Assembly: GCF_026239675.1 (NCBI RefSeq)
Contig: NZ_JAPIVQ010000001.1
Span: 186,001-250,000, forward strand
Direction: 5' to 3'
Length of the DNA stretch: 64,000 nt
Source of the DNA: Pedobacter sp. PLR
GTDB lineage: Bacteria; Bacteroidota; Bacteroidia; Sphingobacteriales; Sphingobacteriaceae
Below the pieces are notes generated by a model. It searched no databases and was not told the DNA's origin. It was given only the letters and a program-made list of their open reading frames with translations. The stretch's first letter is position 1, and each line of letters opens with the position of its first letter. The position numbers were made by a program, and so were the translations under genes. Positions 43,142 through 52,266 of the stretch are shown piece by piece.

Positions 43142-45004
43142 TTACTTAACATCCGAAGCCGGAACTGGCGCTGGTGGCGCTAATTTAGCCGCAAGGCCAT
43201 TTCCTGCCAGCAACATCTCATTGGTAATCTCTTTGGTATATTCTGTAATCTCCGCTTTGAAATCAGCCACAGAAGCTCCTGAACGGATTTCTTCGAGGCG
43301 TTTTTCCCATTGACCGGTCAATTCTGCCTGCGCAATTTTCTGGTCTTTCACCACATCATAAACCGCAAGCCCTTTCGGTGTAGGTACTAAATTCCGCTTC
43401 TCACGGATGATATATTCTCTGTTGATCAGGGTTTCGATAATTGCTGCTCTGGTGGCCGGAGTACCCAAACCACTGTCTTTCATAGCATAACGCAACTCTT
43501 CATCTTCAATATCCTTACCCGAAGTCTCTAAAGCTTTCAAAAGAGAAGCCTCATTGTACATTGGTTTTGGCTTGGTTTGTTTCTCCATGAAGGCCTTGTT
43601 CACTACTGGCAACAACTCTCCTGCCTTCACTTTCGGCAATGCCGGATTTTCCTCATCTTTCTTTTCTTCATCAGACTCATTGAATACCGATCTCCATCCC
43701 GCAGAACGAATCACTGTACCATTGGCGATAAATACAGAACCGGATTCAACCGTTATTTTGGTGATTTCCTTCACACACTCCTGATGGAATGCTTCCAGCA
43801 TACGACCAACAACCATATCATAAATGGCCTGTTTGTCGCCGCTCAACTGATAGGCAGACTCTCCGGTAGGCAGAATGGCATGGTGATCCGTAACTTTCTT
43901 CGCATTCACACTGCGCTTGTTCAGCTTGGCGGTACTCAGAAACTGGGCTTGTTTACCAAAATCTTTATGGTCTTTTAGCTTTTCAATCAGTGCAGGCACA
44001 CCGGCAAATACGTCATCACCGATAAACCTACTCCCTGTACGGGGATAAGTAATCAGTTTACTCTCATATAAGCCCTGTAGCAAACTCAAAGTCTGATCGG
44101 CAGTAAATCCCTTCTTTTTATTTCCTTCCTGCTGTAAACTACTTAAATCATGCAATAGCGGAGGCGGTTCTTTTCTTGGTTTTGCTTCTACGCTGAGGAT
44201 TTTTCCACCATTCGGGAAACCAGAGGCTACATCTTCAATTTTATCGAATAATTCCTGTGCTTCTTCTTTCTTGCTAAAATTGGCGATCGACATGGCTCTA
44301 AACAGCTGTCCGTCTTTATCCAACTGTATTGCCAGTTGGTAATAAGTTTGGGGCACAAAGTTTTTGATCTCAAGGAAGCGGGAGCAAATCATGGCCAATG
44401 TTGGGGTTTGTACTCGTCCCAGCGACAATACAGAGCGGTTTCCTGCGGAAATGCTCAAGGCCTGGGTCGCATTCATTCCTACCAGCCAGTCGGATTCCGA
44501 CCTGCAATGTGCAGAATTGAATAAGGTATCGTAATCCGTCCCGGGTTTCAGGTTTCTAAAGCCTTCTTTGATCGCTTCATCAGTTTGCGAAGAGATCCAG
44601 AGCCTTTTAAACGGCTTTTTACATTTCAGGAAATAATAGATATAGCGGAAAATCAGTTCCCCTTCCCGCCCGGCATCCGTTGCGACAATGATCTCTGTAG
44701 CCTCGTCGAACAACATCTTGATGGTATCCAATTGTTTTCTTACCCCGGGATCTTCCACCAAACCATCTTTGGTTTTGATTTTACGGATCGCCAGTTTAAA
44801 CTTTTTGGGTAACATCGGCAGGTGTTGCCTTCTCCAACCTATAAAACCATATTCCTGCGGTGGCGCCAATTGAAGTAAATGACCAAAGGCCCAGGTAAAA
44901 GAATACCCTTTTCCTTCAATGTAACCATCTTTTTTTGTCGTAGCACCGAAGACTTTAGCTAACTCACGCCCTACGGAGGGTTTTTCTGCAATTACAATCT
45001 TCAT
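43142..45004 (-). CDS. topB: DNA topoisomerase III
   Basis: The 620-residue type IA topoisomerase has the toprim start MKIVIAEKPSVGRELAKVFG, DAGREGELIFRYIY near 108, the catalytic Tyr320 in LITYPRTGSRFI, and GLGTPATRAAIIETL near 508. It is shorter than E. coli TopB (653), with no C-terminal zinc fingers and a basic tail. Together with RecQ (elsewhere in the window) it can decatenate recombination intermediates; this pairing is established for the families. It starts 2 bp after the stop of the HDAC-like gene. Confidence 0.96.
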   Translation of the reverse strand: MKIVIAEKPSVGRELAKVFGATTKKDGYIEGKGYSFTWAFGHLLQLAPPQEYGFIGWRRQHLPMLPKKFKLAIRKIKTKDGLVEDPGVRKQLDTIKMLFDEATEIIVATDAGREGELIFRYIYYFLKCKKPFKRLWISSQTDEAIKEGFRNLKPGTDYDTLFNSAHCRSESDWLVGMNATQALSISAGNRSVLSLGRVQTPTLAMICSRFLEIKNFVPQTYYQLAIQLDKDGQLFRAMSIANFSKKEEAQELFDKIEDVASGFPNGGKILSVEAKPRKEPPPLLHDLSSLQQEGNKKKGFTADQTLSLLQGLYESKLITYPRTGSRFIGDDVFAGVPALIEKLKDHKDFGKQAQFLSTAKLNKRSVNAKKVTDHHAILPTGESAYQLSGDKQAIYDMVVGRMLEAFHQECVKEITKITVESGSVFIANGTVIRSAGWRSVFNESDEEKKDEENPALPKVKAGELLPVVNKAFMEKQTKPKPMYNEASLLKALETSGKDIEDEELRYAMKDSGLGTPATRAAIIETLINREYIIREKRNLVPTPKGLAVYDVVKDQKIAQAELTGQWEKRLEEIRSGASVADFKAEITEYTKEITNEMLLAGNGLAAKLAPPAPVPASDVK

Positions 45005-45006
45005 AA

Positions 45007-45906
45007 TTATTCAAAAATATCTAAACCAATTTTAAAAGTATGACAATGTGCTTCCACAATGTCCCGGATGTTTGGGGAATATCCCCCGCCCATACTCACC
45101 TGTACGGGCAGGTTGTTGTCTTTGCAAAAGGCAAAAACCACTTTGTCCCGGGCCTTACAGCCTTCTTTTGATAAAGCCAGTTTGCCCAGCTTATCACTTT
45201 CCAGCACATCTACGCCAGACAGGTAAAACACAAAATCAGGCTGATGTTTTAACAATTCCGGAAGCGCAGCTTCCAGTTTCCTCAAAAACTGATCATCCTT
45301 TAAACCATCTTCAAGCGGAATATCGAGGTTTGAAACCTCCTTTCTAAAGGGAAAATTCTTCTCCCCGTGCATAGAAAAGGTAAATACCCGATCTTCCTTT
45401 TCAAAAATCTCTGCGGTACCATTTCCCTGATGAACATCCAAATCTATGATTAAGATGCGTTGCGACAAGCCTTTATTTAATAAGTAATTTGCGGCAATCG
45501 CCTGATCATTCAACAAACAAAAGCCTTCGCCCCAATTACTTCCGGCATGATGCGTACCACCAGCCACATTAAAGGCGATGCCATTCGACTGCGCGAAAAT
45601 AGCGCCGTCAATAGTCCCCTGCGCGATGCGGAGCTCCCTTTCCAGCAATTGTCCGGTTAAAGGAAATCCGATTCGCCTTTGTGCTCTTGCTGGTAAAGTC
45701 AAATCCCTCAATTGCGCCCAATAACCAGCTTCATGTGTTAACAGTACTGATTCTTCACTGGCTGGTGCCGGCTCAAAGAGCTGTTTCCGGGTAATTACGC
45801 CCTCATGCATCAACTGCTCAGGAATCAACTCGTACTTTAACATCGGAAAACGATGGCCTTCCGGCAAAGGGTGGGCAAATAAAGGATGCCAGGCAATTCT
45901 CCCCAT
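45007..45906 (-). CDS. Histone deacetylase-family (AcuC/HDAC-like) amidohydrolase
   Basis: The 299-residue arginase/deacetylase-fold protein shows the class II HDAC motifs: GGTHHAGSNWGEGFCLLND near 115 (catalytic His pair), LIIDLDVHQGNGTAEIF near 149 (Zn Asp/His), SGVDVLESDKLG near 227 (Zn Asp) and VQVSMGGGYSP near 272. Bacterial members deacetylate acetyl-lysine proteins, acetylpolyamines or acetoin-pathway proteins; the substrate here is unknown. It is tightly packed between the bestrophin-like gene (no gap) and topB (2 bp). Confidence 0.9.
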   Translation of the reverse strand: MGRIAWHPLFAHPLPEGHRFPMLKYELIPEQLMHEGVITRKQLFEPAPASEESVLLTHEAGYWAQLRDLTLPARAQRRIGFPLTGQLLERELRIAQGTIDGAIFAQSNGIAFNVAGGTHHAGSNWGEGFCLLNDQAIAANYLLNKGLSQRILIIDLDVHQGNGTAEIFEKEDRVFTFSMHGEKNFPFRKEVSNLDIPLEDGLKDDQFLRKLEAALPELLKHQPDFVFYLSGVDVLESDKLGKLALSKEGCKARDKVVFAFCKDNNLPVQVSMGGGYSPNIRDIVEAHCHTFKIGLDIFE

Positions 45907-46767
45907 TTAGTTTAAAATCTCCCCCACATGTTTCTCAATATTGTTGCAGATATCATCCACAGGAAGGTCGTTCGCATCCTCTCCAAAGGGATCTTCAATC
46001 TCTTCAGCGATCAGCTCTAAACCGGCCAGAACATATAGGATAAAGGGCACAATCGGCACCACATAATAGCCTAAACTGAACACCCATCCGATGGGCAGAC
46101 TGATCACATAAACAAAGATGAATTTCTTGATAAAAGCACTATAGGAATATGGAATTGGCGTTCTTCTAATTCGCTCACAACCACCACAGATATCCATAAA
46201 CTTCTCAACATCTGCATTAAGTATAATTAACTGCTCATGACTGATCTTTCCGGCGACTTGTAAATCGTATACACGACCAGAAATACTGGTTGCAATCTGA
46301 ATTGGAATGTGCTTTCCACCATCCACTGCAATCAGCAAACTATTCTTCCCGAAATACTGTTTTTCCCGCAGGTGTTCCTTGAGTGCAAAGGCAAATTTAG
46401 GGATGGCATATTCGAAGAATTCCTCATCTTCCTTTGCTAATCTTAAAGACTTGATTTTGATCGCAAAGTTGCGGCTGACATTAGTTAAGCCACCTAATAA
46501 CCGGCGGCCTTCCCACCACCTGTCGTAGGAAGTATTCGTTCTGAACACCAATAACATGGAAATGACGAAACCCAGCAGGCTGTGCATCATACCTATGTTT
46601 TTCACGTATTGCGTCTCTGAAAGTTTCAGATAGTTCAACTCTAAAAATGCGATACCAGCAGAAAAGATCGCCACACTGACCATCAGGGCCCATAGCTTTC
46701 TAAAAACATCTGCCTGATCGATATGGAATATAAAGGTTACCCAATCCTTAGGGTTATAATTGATCAT
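45907..46767 (-). CDS. Bestrophin-family (UPF0187) anion channel
   Basis: The 286-residue membrane protein belongs to the bacterial bestrophin homologues. It has about four membrane helices, the conserved RTNTSYDRWWEGRRLLGGLT near 76, a CERIRRTPIPYSYSAFIK segment near 198 and the C-terminal GLELIAEEIEDPFGEDANDL, the acidic Ca-clasp-like region of the family. Structures of such proteins are pentameric ion channels. Its ATG overlaps the kynU stop by 4 bp, so translation is coupled. Confidence 0.92.
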   Translation of the reverse strand: MINYNPKDWVTFIFHIDQADVFRKLWALMVSVAIFSAGIAFLELNYLKLSETQYVKNIGMMHSLLGFVISMLLVFRTNTSYDRWWEGRRLLGGLTNVSRNFAIKIKSLRLAKEDEEFFEYAIPKFAFALKEHLREKQYFGKNSLLIAVDGGKHIPIQIATSISGRVYDLQVAGKISHEQLIILNADVEKFMDICGGCERIRRTPIPYSYSAFIKKFIFVYVISLPIGWVFSLGYYVVPIVPFILYVLAGLELIAEEIEDPFGEDANDLPVDDICNNIEKHVGEILN

Positions 46768-48053
46768 ACGAGTATCTCCTTACTAATTTTTAGCATCAGC
46801 TCAGCTGTCTTAAAAACATCTTCAAAGGAATTGTATAAAGGCACCGGACTGAGGCGAATCACATTCGGTTCCCGCCAGTCGCCAAGCACATTATGCGCCA
46901 CCAGTTGCTGGAATATTTCCTTCCCTTTGTCTTTTGCAATGATGGAAACCTGTGCGCCACGGTCGGCGGATTCGGTTGGGGTAATCACCTTGAATTGCTC
47001 AAAACCCAAATCCTTATTCACCTGATTTACAGCAAAAATAAGATAAGCAGTTAAAGCTTCACTCTTAACCCTTAAAACCTCCATAAAACCTGCTTTCTGA
47101 AAGATTTTCAGAGATGCGTGGTATAAAGCCATGGGCATAACCTGGGTACAGCTCACTTGCCAACCATCGGCTCCTGCCTCAGGCACAAAGCCTTTTTCCA
47201 TTTTAAAACGTTGTTCTTCCTGGTAGCCCCACCAACCTGCAAAGCGATTCAGGCTTTTGTCGGAAAAGTGTTTATCGTGGACAAAAATGCCACTGATTCC
47301 ACCCGGACCGGAGTTCTGGTACTTATAAGAACACCAGCAGGCAAAGTCGATATCCCAGTCGTGCAGTTTCAAAGGCACATTTCCTGCGGCATGGGCCAGA
47401 TCAAAACCAACCAGTGCACCTGCTGCATGACCAGCTTTAGTGATCGCTTCCATATCGAACCACTGACCCGTAAAGTAGTTTACCCCTCCAAACAACACCA
47501 GGGCAATTTCTGCACCTTGGTCCTTTATCTGTGCAATAATATCTTCGGTACGCAAGGTGTATTCCCCTGCCCGGGGACTTACTTCAATAATGGCTTCTTT
47601 AGGATCGTAACCATGAAAACGTACCTGACTTTCTATCGCATACTGATCTGAAGGAAAAGCACCGGCTTCCATGATAATCCTGAACCGCCCTTGCTGAGGT
47701 TTATAGAAACTTACCATCAGCAGGTGAAGATTTACCGTCAGCGTATTCATCGGGCAAACCTCTAATGGACTGGCTCCAACGATGGGTGCCATCAATGATT
47801 TCAATTCTTTATGATAGAACATCCAGGGGTCTTCTCCCTCAAACCAACCCTCTACCGCAAGGTTTTCCCAGTTGGCCATTTGCTGCTCCAGCACTTCACG
47901 TGAGGCTTTAGGTTGAAGACCTAAAGAATTACCACAGAGATATATAAATGGCTTACCATTTTGCTTTGGAAACAGAAAATCATTTCTAATATCAGCCAGT
48001 GGATCAGCAAGATCCAGCTCTTTTGCAAACGCTAAAGTGTAGTCAAAATTCAT
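46764..48053 (-). CDS. kynU: Kynureninase
   Basis: The start is placed at the ATG at 48053 (MNFDYTLAF) because the 9 upstream codons lack family similarity. The 429-residue PLP enzyme hydrolyses kynurenine to anthranilate plus alanine. Motifs: FIYLCGNSLGLQPKA near 33, GEDPWMFYHKEL near 68, NTLTVNLHLLMVSFY near 95, VGFDLAHAAGNVPL near 212 and PLP Lys244 in WCSYKYQNSGPGG. No tryptophan dioxygenase or formamidase is in the window, so the rest of the pathway must lie elsewhere, or kynurenine is scavenged. Confidence 0.95.
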   Translation of the reverse strand: MNFDYTLAFAKELDLADPLADIRNDFLFPKQNGKPFIYLCGNSLGLQPKASREVLEQQMANWENLAVEGWFEGEDPWMFYHKELKSLMAPIVGASPLEVCPMNTLTVNLHLLMVSFYKPQQGRFRIIMEAGAFPSDQYAIESQVRFHGYDPKEAIIEVSPRAGEYTLRTEDIIAQIKDQGAEIALVLFGGVNYFTGQWFDMEAITKAGHAAGALVGFDLAHAAGNVPLKLHDWDIDFACWCSYKYQNSGPGGISGIFVHDKHFSDKSLNRFAGWWGYQEEQRFKMEKGFVPEAGADGWQVSCTQVMPMALYHASLKIFQKAGFMEVLRVKSEALTAYLIFAVNQVNKDLGFEQFKVITPTESADRGAQVSIIAKDKGKEIFQQLVAHNVLGDWREPNVIRLSPVPLYNSFEDVFKTAELMLKISKEILV

Positions 48054-48135
48054 TGTCTCAAATATCAATAAAAAAGGCAAATAAATATACTTACCTGCCT
48101 ATTTGTTATCCACAACCTATCCCCAATCTGATCAG

Positions 48136-48741
48136 TCAGCTCCGGGGTTTACTCACATATTTATTTCCTTTAAGGTAGTACCTCCAGGGTAAAAAAGCAT
48201 GATCATCCGCATAAGCGACACCCACCCTGTGACTTGCCACCACCGTTCCAGGCAACCATTCTTCCGTTGCATCCTCAATCCAGATTTCCGTTCCGTTAAG
48301 ATCCAGACCATTCAGGCGCCGGTCTATGCCCATCGCTTTTGCCAGGGAACCGGGACCAGCACTAAGGTTCGGTTTCAATACCGGCATACCTCTTCGCTCC
48401 AACATCACCTCTATACCGATTACTGGTTCCAATCCACGGATCAGCACCGCATAAGGTGTACCTTTTGCAGCTGTCACCACATTAAACAAATGATGAATCC
48501 CGTAACACAGGTATACATAAGACAAGCCCCCTGGCTCATACATCACCCTGGTGCGGTCCGTAAACCGCCCCCCATAAGCATGAGAAGCCTTGTCTTCAAT
48601 TCCTTTATAAGCTTCCGTTTCTACAATTACCCCCGCAGTCAGTTGCCCATCTACAAAAGTAAAGAGCTGCTTGCCCAATAGCGCTATCGCCAGGGCATTC
48701 ACATCGTCTTGCTGGTAAAAAGAGAAAGGTAGTTTAGCCAT
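48136..48741 (-). CDS. mpg: 3-methyladenine DNA glycosylase (AAG/MPG type)
   Basis: The 201-residue AAG-type DNA glycosylase has LLGKQLFTFVDGQ near 22, VETEAYKGIEDKASHAYGG near 41 (the catalytic Glu in ETEAY), RVMYEPGGLSYVYLCYGIHH near 65 and LSAGPGSLAKAMGI near 125. It removes alkylated purines and hypoxanthine to start base excision repair. The start overlaps the end of the upstream msrC-like gene by 8 bp, so both are cotranslated. Confidence 0.95.
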   Translation of the reverse strand: MAKLPFSFYQQDDVNALAIALLGKQLFTFVDGQLTAGVIVETEAYKGIEDKASHAYGGRFTDRTRVMYEPGGLSYVYLCYGIHHLFNVVTAAKGTPYAVLIRGLEPVIGIEVMLERRGMPVLKPNLSAGPGSLAKAMGIDRRLNGLDLNGTEIWIEDATEEWLPGTVVASHRVGVAYADDHAFLPWRYYLKGNKYVSKPRS

Positions 48742-49210
48742 TCAATAAGTTAATTATTTCCTTTAAGTACTTTGCATCAACCTCATCGAAATGAGCAAGA
48801 TGCTCACTATCAACATCCAATACACCAATCACTTCATCCCCTTTAAAAAGCGGTAAAACGATCTCTGAACGGGAAGCCGTTGCACAGGCAATATGCCCCG
48901 GAAAGGCATCTACATCAGGCACAATTAAGGTTTCTTTTTGCAACCAGGAGGCGCCACACACCCCTTTTCCTTTATGAATCCTGGTACAGGCTACAGGTCC
49001 CTGAAAGGGACCTAACACCAGCTGATCTTCTTTAACCAGGTAAAATCCTACCCAAAACCAATTGAACTGCTCTTTTAATGCCGCTGCGATGTTTGCTAAA
49101 TTAGCCACCTGATCTGTCTCTCCGCTAATCAATGCCCCGATCTGAGGGATCAAAGAACGGTACTGCGCTTCTTTACTTATATCTGTTAAAATCTTTAAAT
49201 CTTCTGCCAT
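48734..49210 (-). CDS. msrC: Free methionine-(R)-sulfoxide reductase (GAF domain)
   Basis: This 158-residue protein is a single GAF domain of the fRMsr (YebR/MsrC) family. The three redox Cys are present: two in ACTRIHKGKGVCGASW (ten residues apart) and one in GHIACATASRSEIVLP. The end PLFKGDEVIGVLDVDSEHLA is also typical. It reduces free methionine R-sulfoxide, not protein-bound. With the downstream mpg gene it makes a small damage-repair pair. Confidence 0.93.
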   Translation of the reverse strand: MAEDLKILTDISKEAQYRSLIPQIGALISGETDQVANLANIAAALKEQFNWFWVGFYLVKEDQLVLGPFQGPVACTRIHKGKGVCGASWLQKETLIVPDVDAFPGHIACATASRSEIVLPLFKGDEVIGVLDVDSEHLAHFDEVDAKYLKEIINLLNG

Positions 49211-49305
49211 ATCCGGTTGCTATTAATACCCAAAGATACAAAAGCCCGATACTTTTGTTGCCATCCGGACGTAAAAGCAATCGAATTCAATTGCGAAATT
49301 TTATC

Positions 49306-49313
49306 TAAGTTTG
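49306..49313 (+). promoter_or_regulatory. S46 peptidase promoter, -7 box
   Basis: TAAGTTTG, exact TAnnTTTG, lies 28 bp before the ATG at 49342 in the region divergent from msrC. Confidence 0.55.
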
Positions 49314-49341
49314 TGGTTTTATAATCACATACACCAACGAA

Positions 49342-51510
49342 ATGAATAAGAAAATCTTATTAATCACTTCCCTGCTCGCTTTTGGCGCGGTCTTCTCCAG
49401 CTATAAGCTGTGGGACGAAGGGATGTTTCCTTTAAGCGAGATTAGCAAACTTGACCTAAAGAAAGCAGGCTTAAAGATAAATCAAAATGAAATTTACAAC
49501 CCTAACGGCACAAGTCTGGTAGACGCATTGGTGAACGTAGGTGGATGCACCGGATCATTTGTTTCAGGCGAAGGTCTGATCATCACGAACCACCATTGCG
49601 CATTTAGCGCAGTACAACTAGCCAGCACGCCGGAACACGATTACCTGACCAATGGATTTGTAGCCAAATCACATGAAGAAGAAATTGAAGCAAAAGGACT
49701 AACTTGCCGTATTACTGATAGTTATGAAGATGTTTCAGACAAGGTATTAGGTGCAGCAGCACAGGTAGAAGACCCTGCTTCAAGACTACAAATCATCAAC
49801 AATGCGATGAAAAACATCGCCCTTGAAGCGGAGAAAAAAGACCCTTCTATCAAAGCGGAAGTGTCGGAAATGTTTATCGGAAAAACCTATGTACTGTTCC
49901 GTTACAAAACCATCCAGGACGTAAGATTGGTTTACGTTCCGAATCGTCAGATTGGCGAATTCGGAGGGGAGACAGACAACTGGGTATGGCCACGCCACAC
50001 CGGAGACTTCTCTTTTATGCGCGCATATGTAGCTAAAGACGGCTCTCCTGCGAAGTACTCGAAAGACAACGTTCCTTATACCCCTAAAAAGTTCCTTAAA
50101 GTAAACCCAAAAGGTACTAACGAAGAAGATTTCGTATTTATTTTAGGTTACCCGGGGAAAACTTTCCGTCACCGTCCGGCTGAGTTTATCCAGTACCAAC
50201 AACAATTCTTATTGCCATACACTTCTGAATTGTATGATTTCCAGAACACAACCATGGAAAATGCAGGTAAGAAAAACAAAACTACTGAGATTAAACTAGC
50301 CACCAGAATCAAGAGAAATGCCAATGTCATGAAGAACTACCGCGGTAAACTTCAGGGCTTAAAAGGTATTGACCTGATTGCACAGAAAAAACAGGAAGAC
50401 GCTGCCCTTGCCGAATTCATCAACAACAATGTAGATGTAAAGGCAAAATACGGCTCTTTAATGGCTGATATTGACAACCTATACAAACTAATCAATGGCG
50501 ATGCACAAAGAGACCTATGGTTCTCTCAAATCTACAATTCGACAAGTTTATTAGGGGTTTCCAAAAACATCAACACCTTCAAAGCAGCACTTGATGCACA
50601 ACCAGTGGCTCAGAAACAAGCTTTCTTTGACAAAAACATCGACAGACTTAAACAAAGTCTGGCTGTAAATTACGAGGCATACGACCTGGATGTCGACAAA
50701 AAGATCTTCAAAAGAATGCTTTCGGATGCCGCAGCCTTCAATCCTATGCAAAAAGTTACTGCCGTGAATAAAATCACCAGCAAAGGAACAAACAGCAACG
50801 CCGTTATTGACCAGTTTATCGACAACAGTATTGGCCTGAGCAAGCTTAAAGACGAGTCTTACGTCATGAATACCTTGTTAAAATCACCTAAATCAATAGC
50901 CGACTACAACGACGGCCTGTTGTTATTTGAAAAAGACATCGCTAAACAAATCGCCGAAATCAAGCCTGAAAAAGAGCGCCGTGAAGGCCTTTTAAATAAG
51001 GTCATGGGGGATTATGTGAATGTAAAAGAGAAGTTCATGAAAAAAGATTTCATCCCTGATGCCAACAGTACCTTGCGACTTACCTACGGTTATGTTAGGG
51101 GATACTGGCCAGCTGATGCCTCTTACATGAGACCTTACACCACTGTTAAAGGCATTTTAGAAAAAGGAGCCAGCGGGAATCCTGACTTCGGTTACCCTGC
51201 ACAAATCAAAGCTTTATGGGATGCTAAAGACTTCGGTCCATATGCCAAAAAAGACCTGGATGACGTCCCTGTAGCCTTCTTATACAATATGGACACCACA
51301 GGAGGGAACTCAGGCTCACCAATCATGAACGCTTATGGCGAACTGATCGGTGTTAACTTTGACCGCGCTTACGGTGCTACTATTAATGATTACGCCTGGA
51401 ACGAAAGCTATAGCAGATCGATTGGCGTAGACATCCGCTATGTATTATGGGTAGCTTCAAAAATCGACAAAGCCGATTACCTGATCAAGGAAATGGGCGT
51501 TAAATTATAA
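49342..51510 (+). CDS. S46 dipeptidyl-peptidase, DPP11-like
   Basis: The 722-residue exported serine peptidase of family S46 has a signal peptide at about 1-20, the chymotrypsin-like His in IITNHHCAF near 91, and nucleophile Ser657 in TGGNSGSPIMNAYGELIG. In characterised P. gingivalis enzymes the residue 18 positions after the catalytic Ser sets specificity: Gly in DPP7 (hydrophobic), Arg in DPP11 (Asp/Glu). Here that position is Arg675 (NFDRAY), so cleavage after acidic P1 residues is predicted. The stretch after it differs from both reference enzymes. The enzyme acts in the periplasm to feed dipeptides. Confidence 0.92.
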   Translation: MNKKILLITSLLAFGAVFSSYKLWDEGMFPLSEISKLDLKKAGLKINQNEIYNPNGTSLVDALVNVGGCTGSFVSGEGLIITNHHCAFSAVQLASTPEHDYLTNGFVAKSHEEEIEAKGLTCRITDSYEDVSDKVLGAAAQVEDPASRLQIINNAMKNIALEAEKKDPSIKAEVSEMFIGKTYVLFRYKTIQDVRLVYVPNRQIGEFGGETDNWVWPRHTGDFSFMRAYVAKDGSPAKYSKDNVPYTPKKFLKVNPKGTNEEDFVFILGYPGKTFRHRPAEFIQYQQQFLLPYTSELYDFQNTTMENAGKKNKTTEIKLATRIKRNANVMKNYRGKLQGLKGIDLIAQKKQEDAALAEFINNNVDVKAKYGSLMADIDNLYKLINGDAQRDLWFSQIYNSTSLLGVSKNINTFKAALDAQPVAQKQAFFDKNIDRLKQSLAVNYEAYDLDVDKKIFKRMLSDAAAFNPMQKVTAVNKITSKGTNSNAVIDQFIDNSIGLSKLKDESYVMNTLLKSPKSIADYNDGLLLFEKDIAKQIAEIKPEKERREGLLNKVMGDYVNVKEKFMKKDFIPDANSTLRLTYGYVRGYWPADASYMRPYTTVKGILEKGASGNPDFGYPAQIKALWDAKDFGPYAKKDLDDVPVAFLYNMDTTGGNSGSPIMNAYGELIGVNFDRAYGATINDYAWNESYSRSIGVDIRYVLWVASKIDKADYLIKEMGVKL

Positions 51511-51528
51511 TCCTAACTTTACATCATC

Positions 51529-51568
51529 GGGTCGTCTTTAATCAACTTTAAGACGGCCCTTTTTTTTA
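51529..51568 (+). terminator. Terminator after S46 peptidase
   Basis: GGGTCGTCTTTAA pairs with TTAAGACGGCCC (one G-T and one bulge) and is followed by T8. Confidence 0.75.
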
Positions 51569-51580
51569 TAACCACAACAC

Positions 51581-51832
51581 ATGAGAGTAATCGCAGAACT
51601 ACCGCATCCGGAATGCAAAATCACCTTGTTCAATATGAACCAGAAATACATCATTAAATTCGAGCAAGGCGGTCTGGAGCAGAGCTACAAATTGTCCGAG
51701 CTAGACCTCACAGGAGGTGGAGCAAATGAGATTTTTCAGATACTGGACGAGGCTTTTATCGCCACTGTTGTGGCAAGATTCAAAGAGATGAGATCTGATT
51801 TTTCAGCAGCCTACAACCGTCAGCAATATTAG
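51581..51832 (+). CDS. Conserved small protein, unknown function
   Basis: The 83-residue protein has no recognised domain. It has an N-terminal beta-rich half (CKITLFNMNQKYIIKFEQGG) and a helical C-terminal half (ANEIFQILDEAFIATVVARF), acidic overall and without a signal peptide, so it is cytoplasmic. Codon use looks like that of its neighbours. It starts 13 bp after the S46 peptidase terminator. I recall similar short proteins in other Bacteroidota but cannot name a family. Confidence 0.7.
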   Translation: MRVIAELPHPECKITLFNMNQKYIIKFEQGGLEQSYKLSELDLTGGGANEIFQILDEAFIATVVARFKEMRSDFSAAYNRQQY

Positions 51833-52266
51833 TAGACCAAAACCAAGTTAACAAGCTGTAATACAGAACGATTAACTCAGTAACAGAATTTAATTCTGTA
51901 AAATACAACCAAAAAGAAACTCAAAACCTAGCTAACACTCAGTATTACTTTAACTTATTACTATAAATTACACTGAAAAACAAATAGTTAAGATACTACA
52001 CAAAACTTTATATGGGTAGATAAATTAGCCAAATATTAGGGAGGTTTTGAGTTTTTACACTAAAAAACAGATACCAGAAGAGGTCCTGCTAAGGTAGGTG
52101 ATTATCTTCAAAAAAGGTATCTTCCCTCCTATTTTGTTCCCGCTATAAAGCCTGAGTCCGCATCAGGAGCCCGTTCTTCTACAGGGCTCTTTCTCCTAAA
52201 ATCAGCTCCTGGTTTCTATATGAAATCCGTTTTATAATTCCGCCAGTTAAACGTACTTTTGCTGAT
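51833..52266. other. Gene-poor region with RNA-like hairpins
   Basis: There is no credible ORF in 434 bp. The first half is AT-rich with one perfect 7-bp hairpin (ACAGAAT-TTA-ATTCTGT, 51883-51899). The second half (about 52070-52187) holds several nested stems: AGATACC (52069-52075) with GGTATCT (52117-52123), the small CCTGC/GTAGG hairpin inside it, CCTGA/TCAGG (52151-52167) and GAGCCC/GGGCTC (52167-52191) followed by TTTCTCCT. The ordered stems suggest a structured transcript, perhaps a small RNA, but no known RNA family was recognised. Confidence 0.35.
52254..52261 (+). promoter_or_regulatory. Lipoprotein gene promoter, -7 box
   Basis: TACTTTTG, exact TAnnTTTG, ends 5 bp before the ATG at 52267. 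The transcript is expected to be leaderless. Confidence 0.6.
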
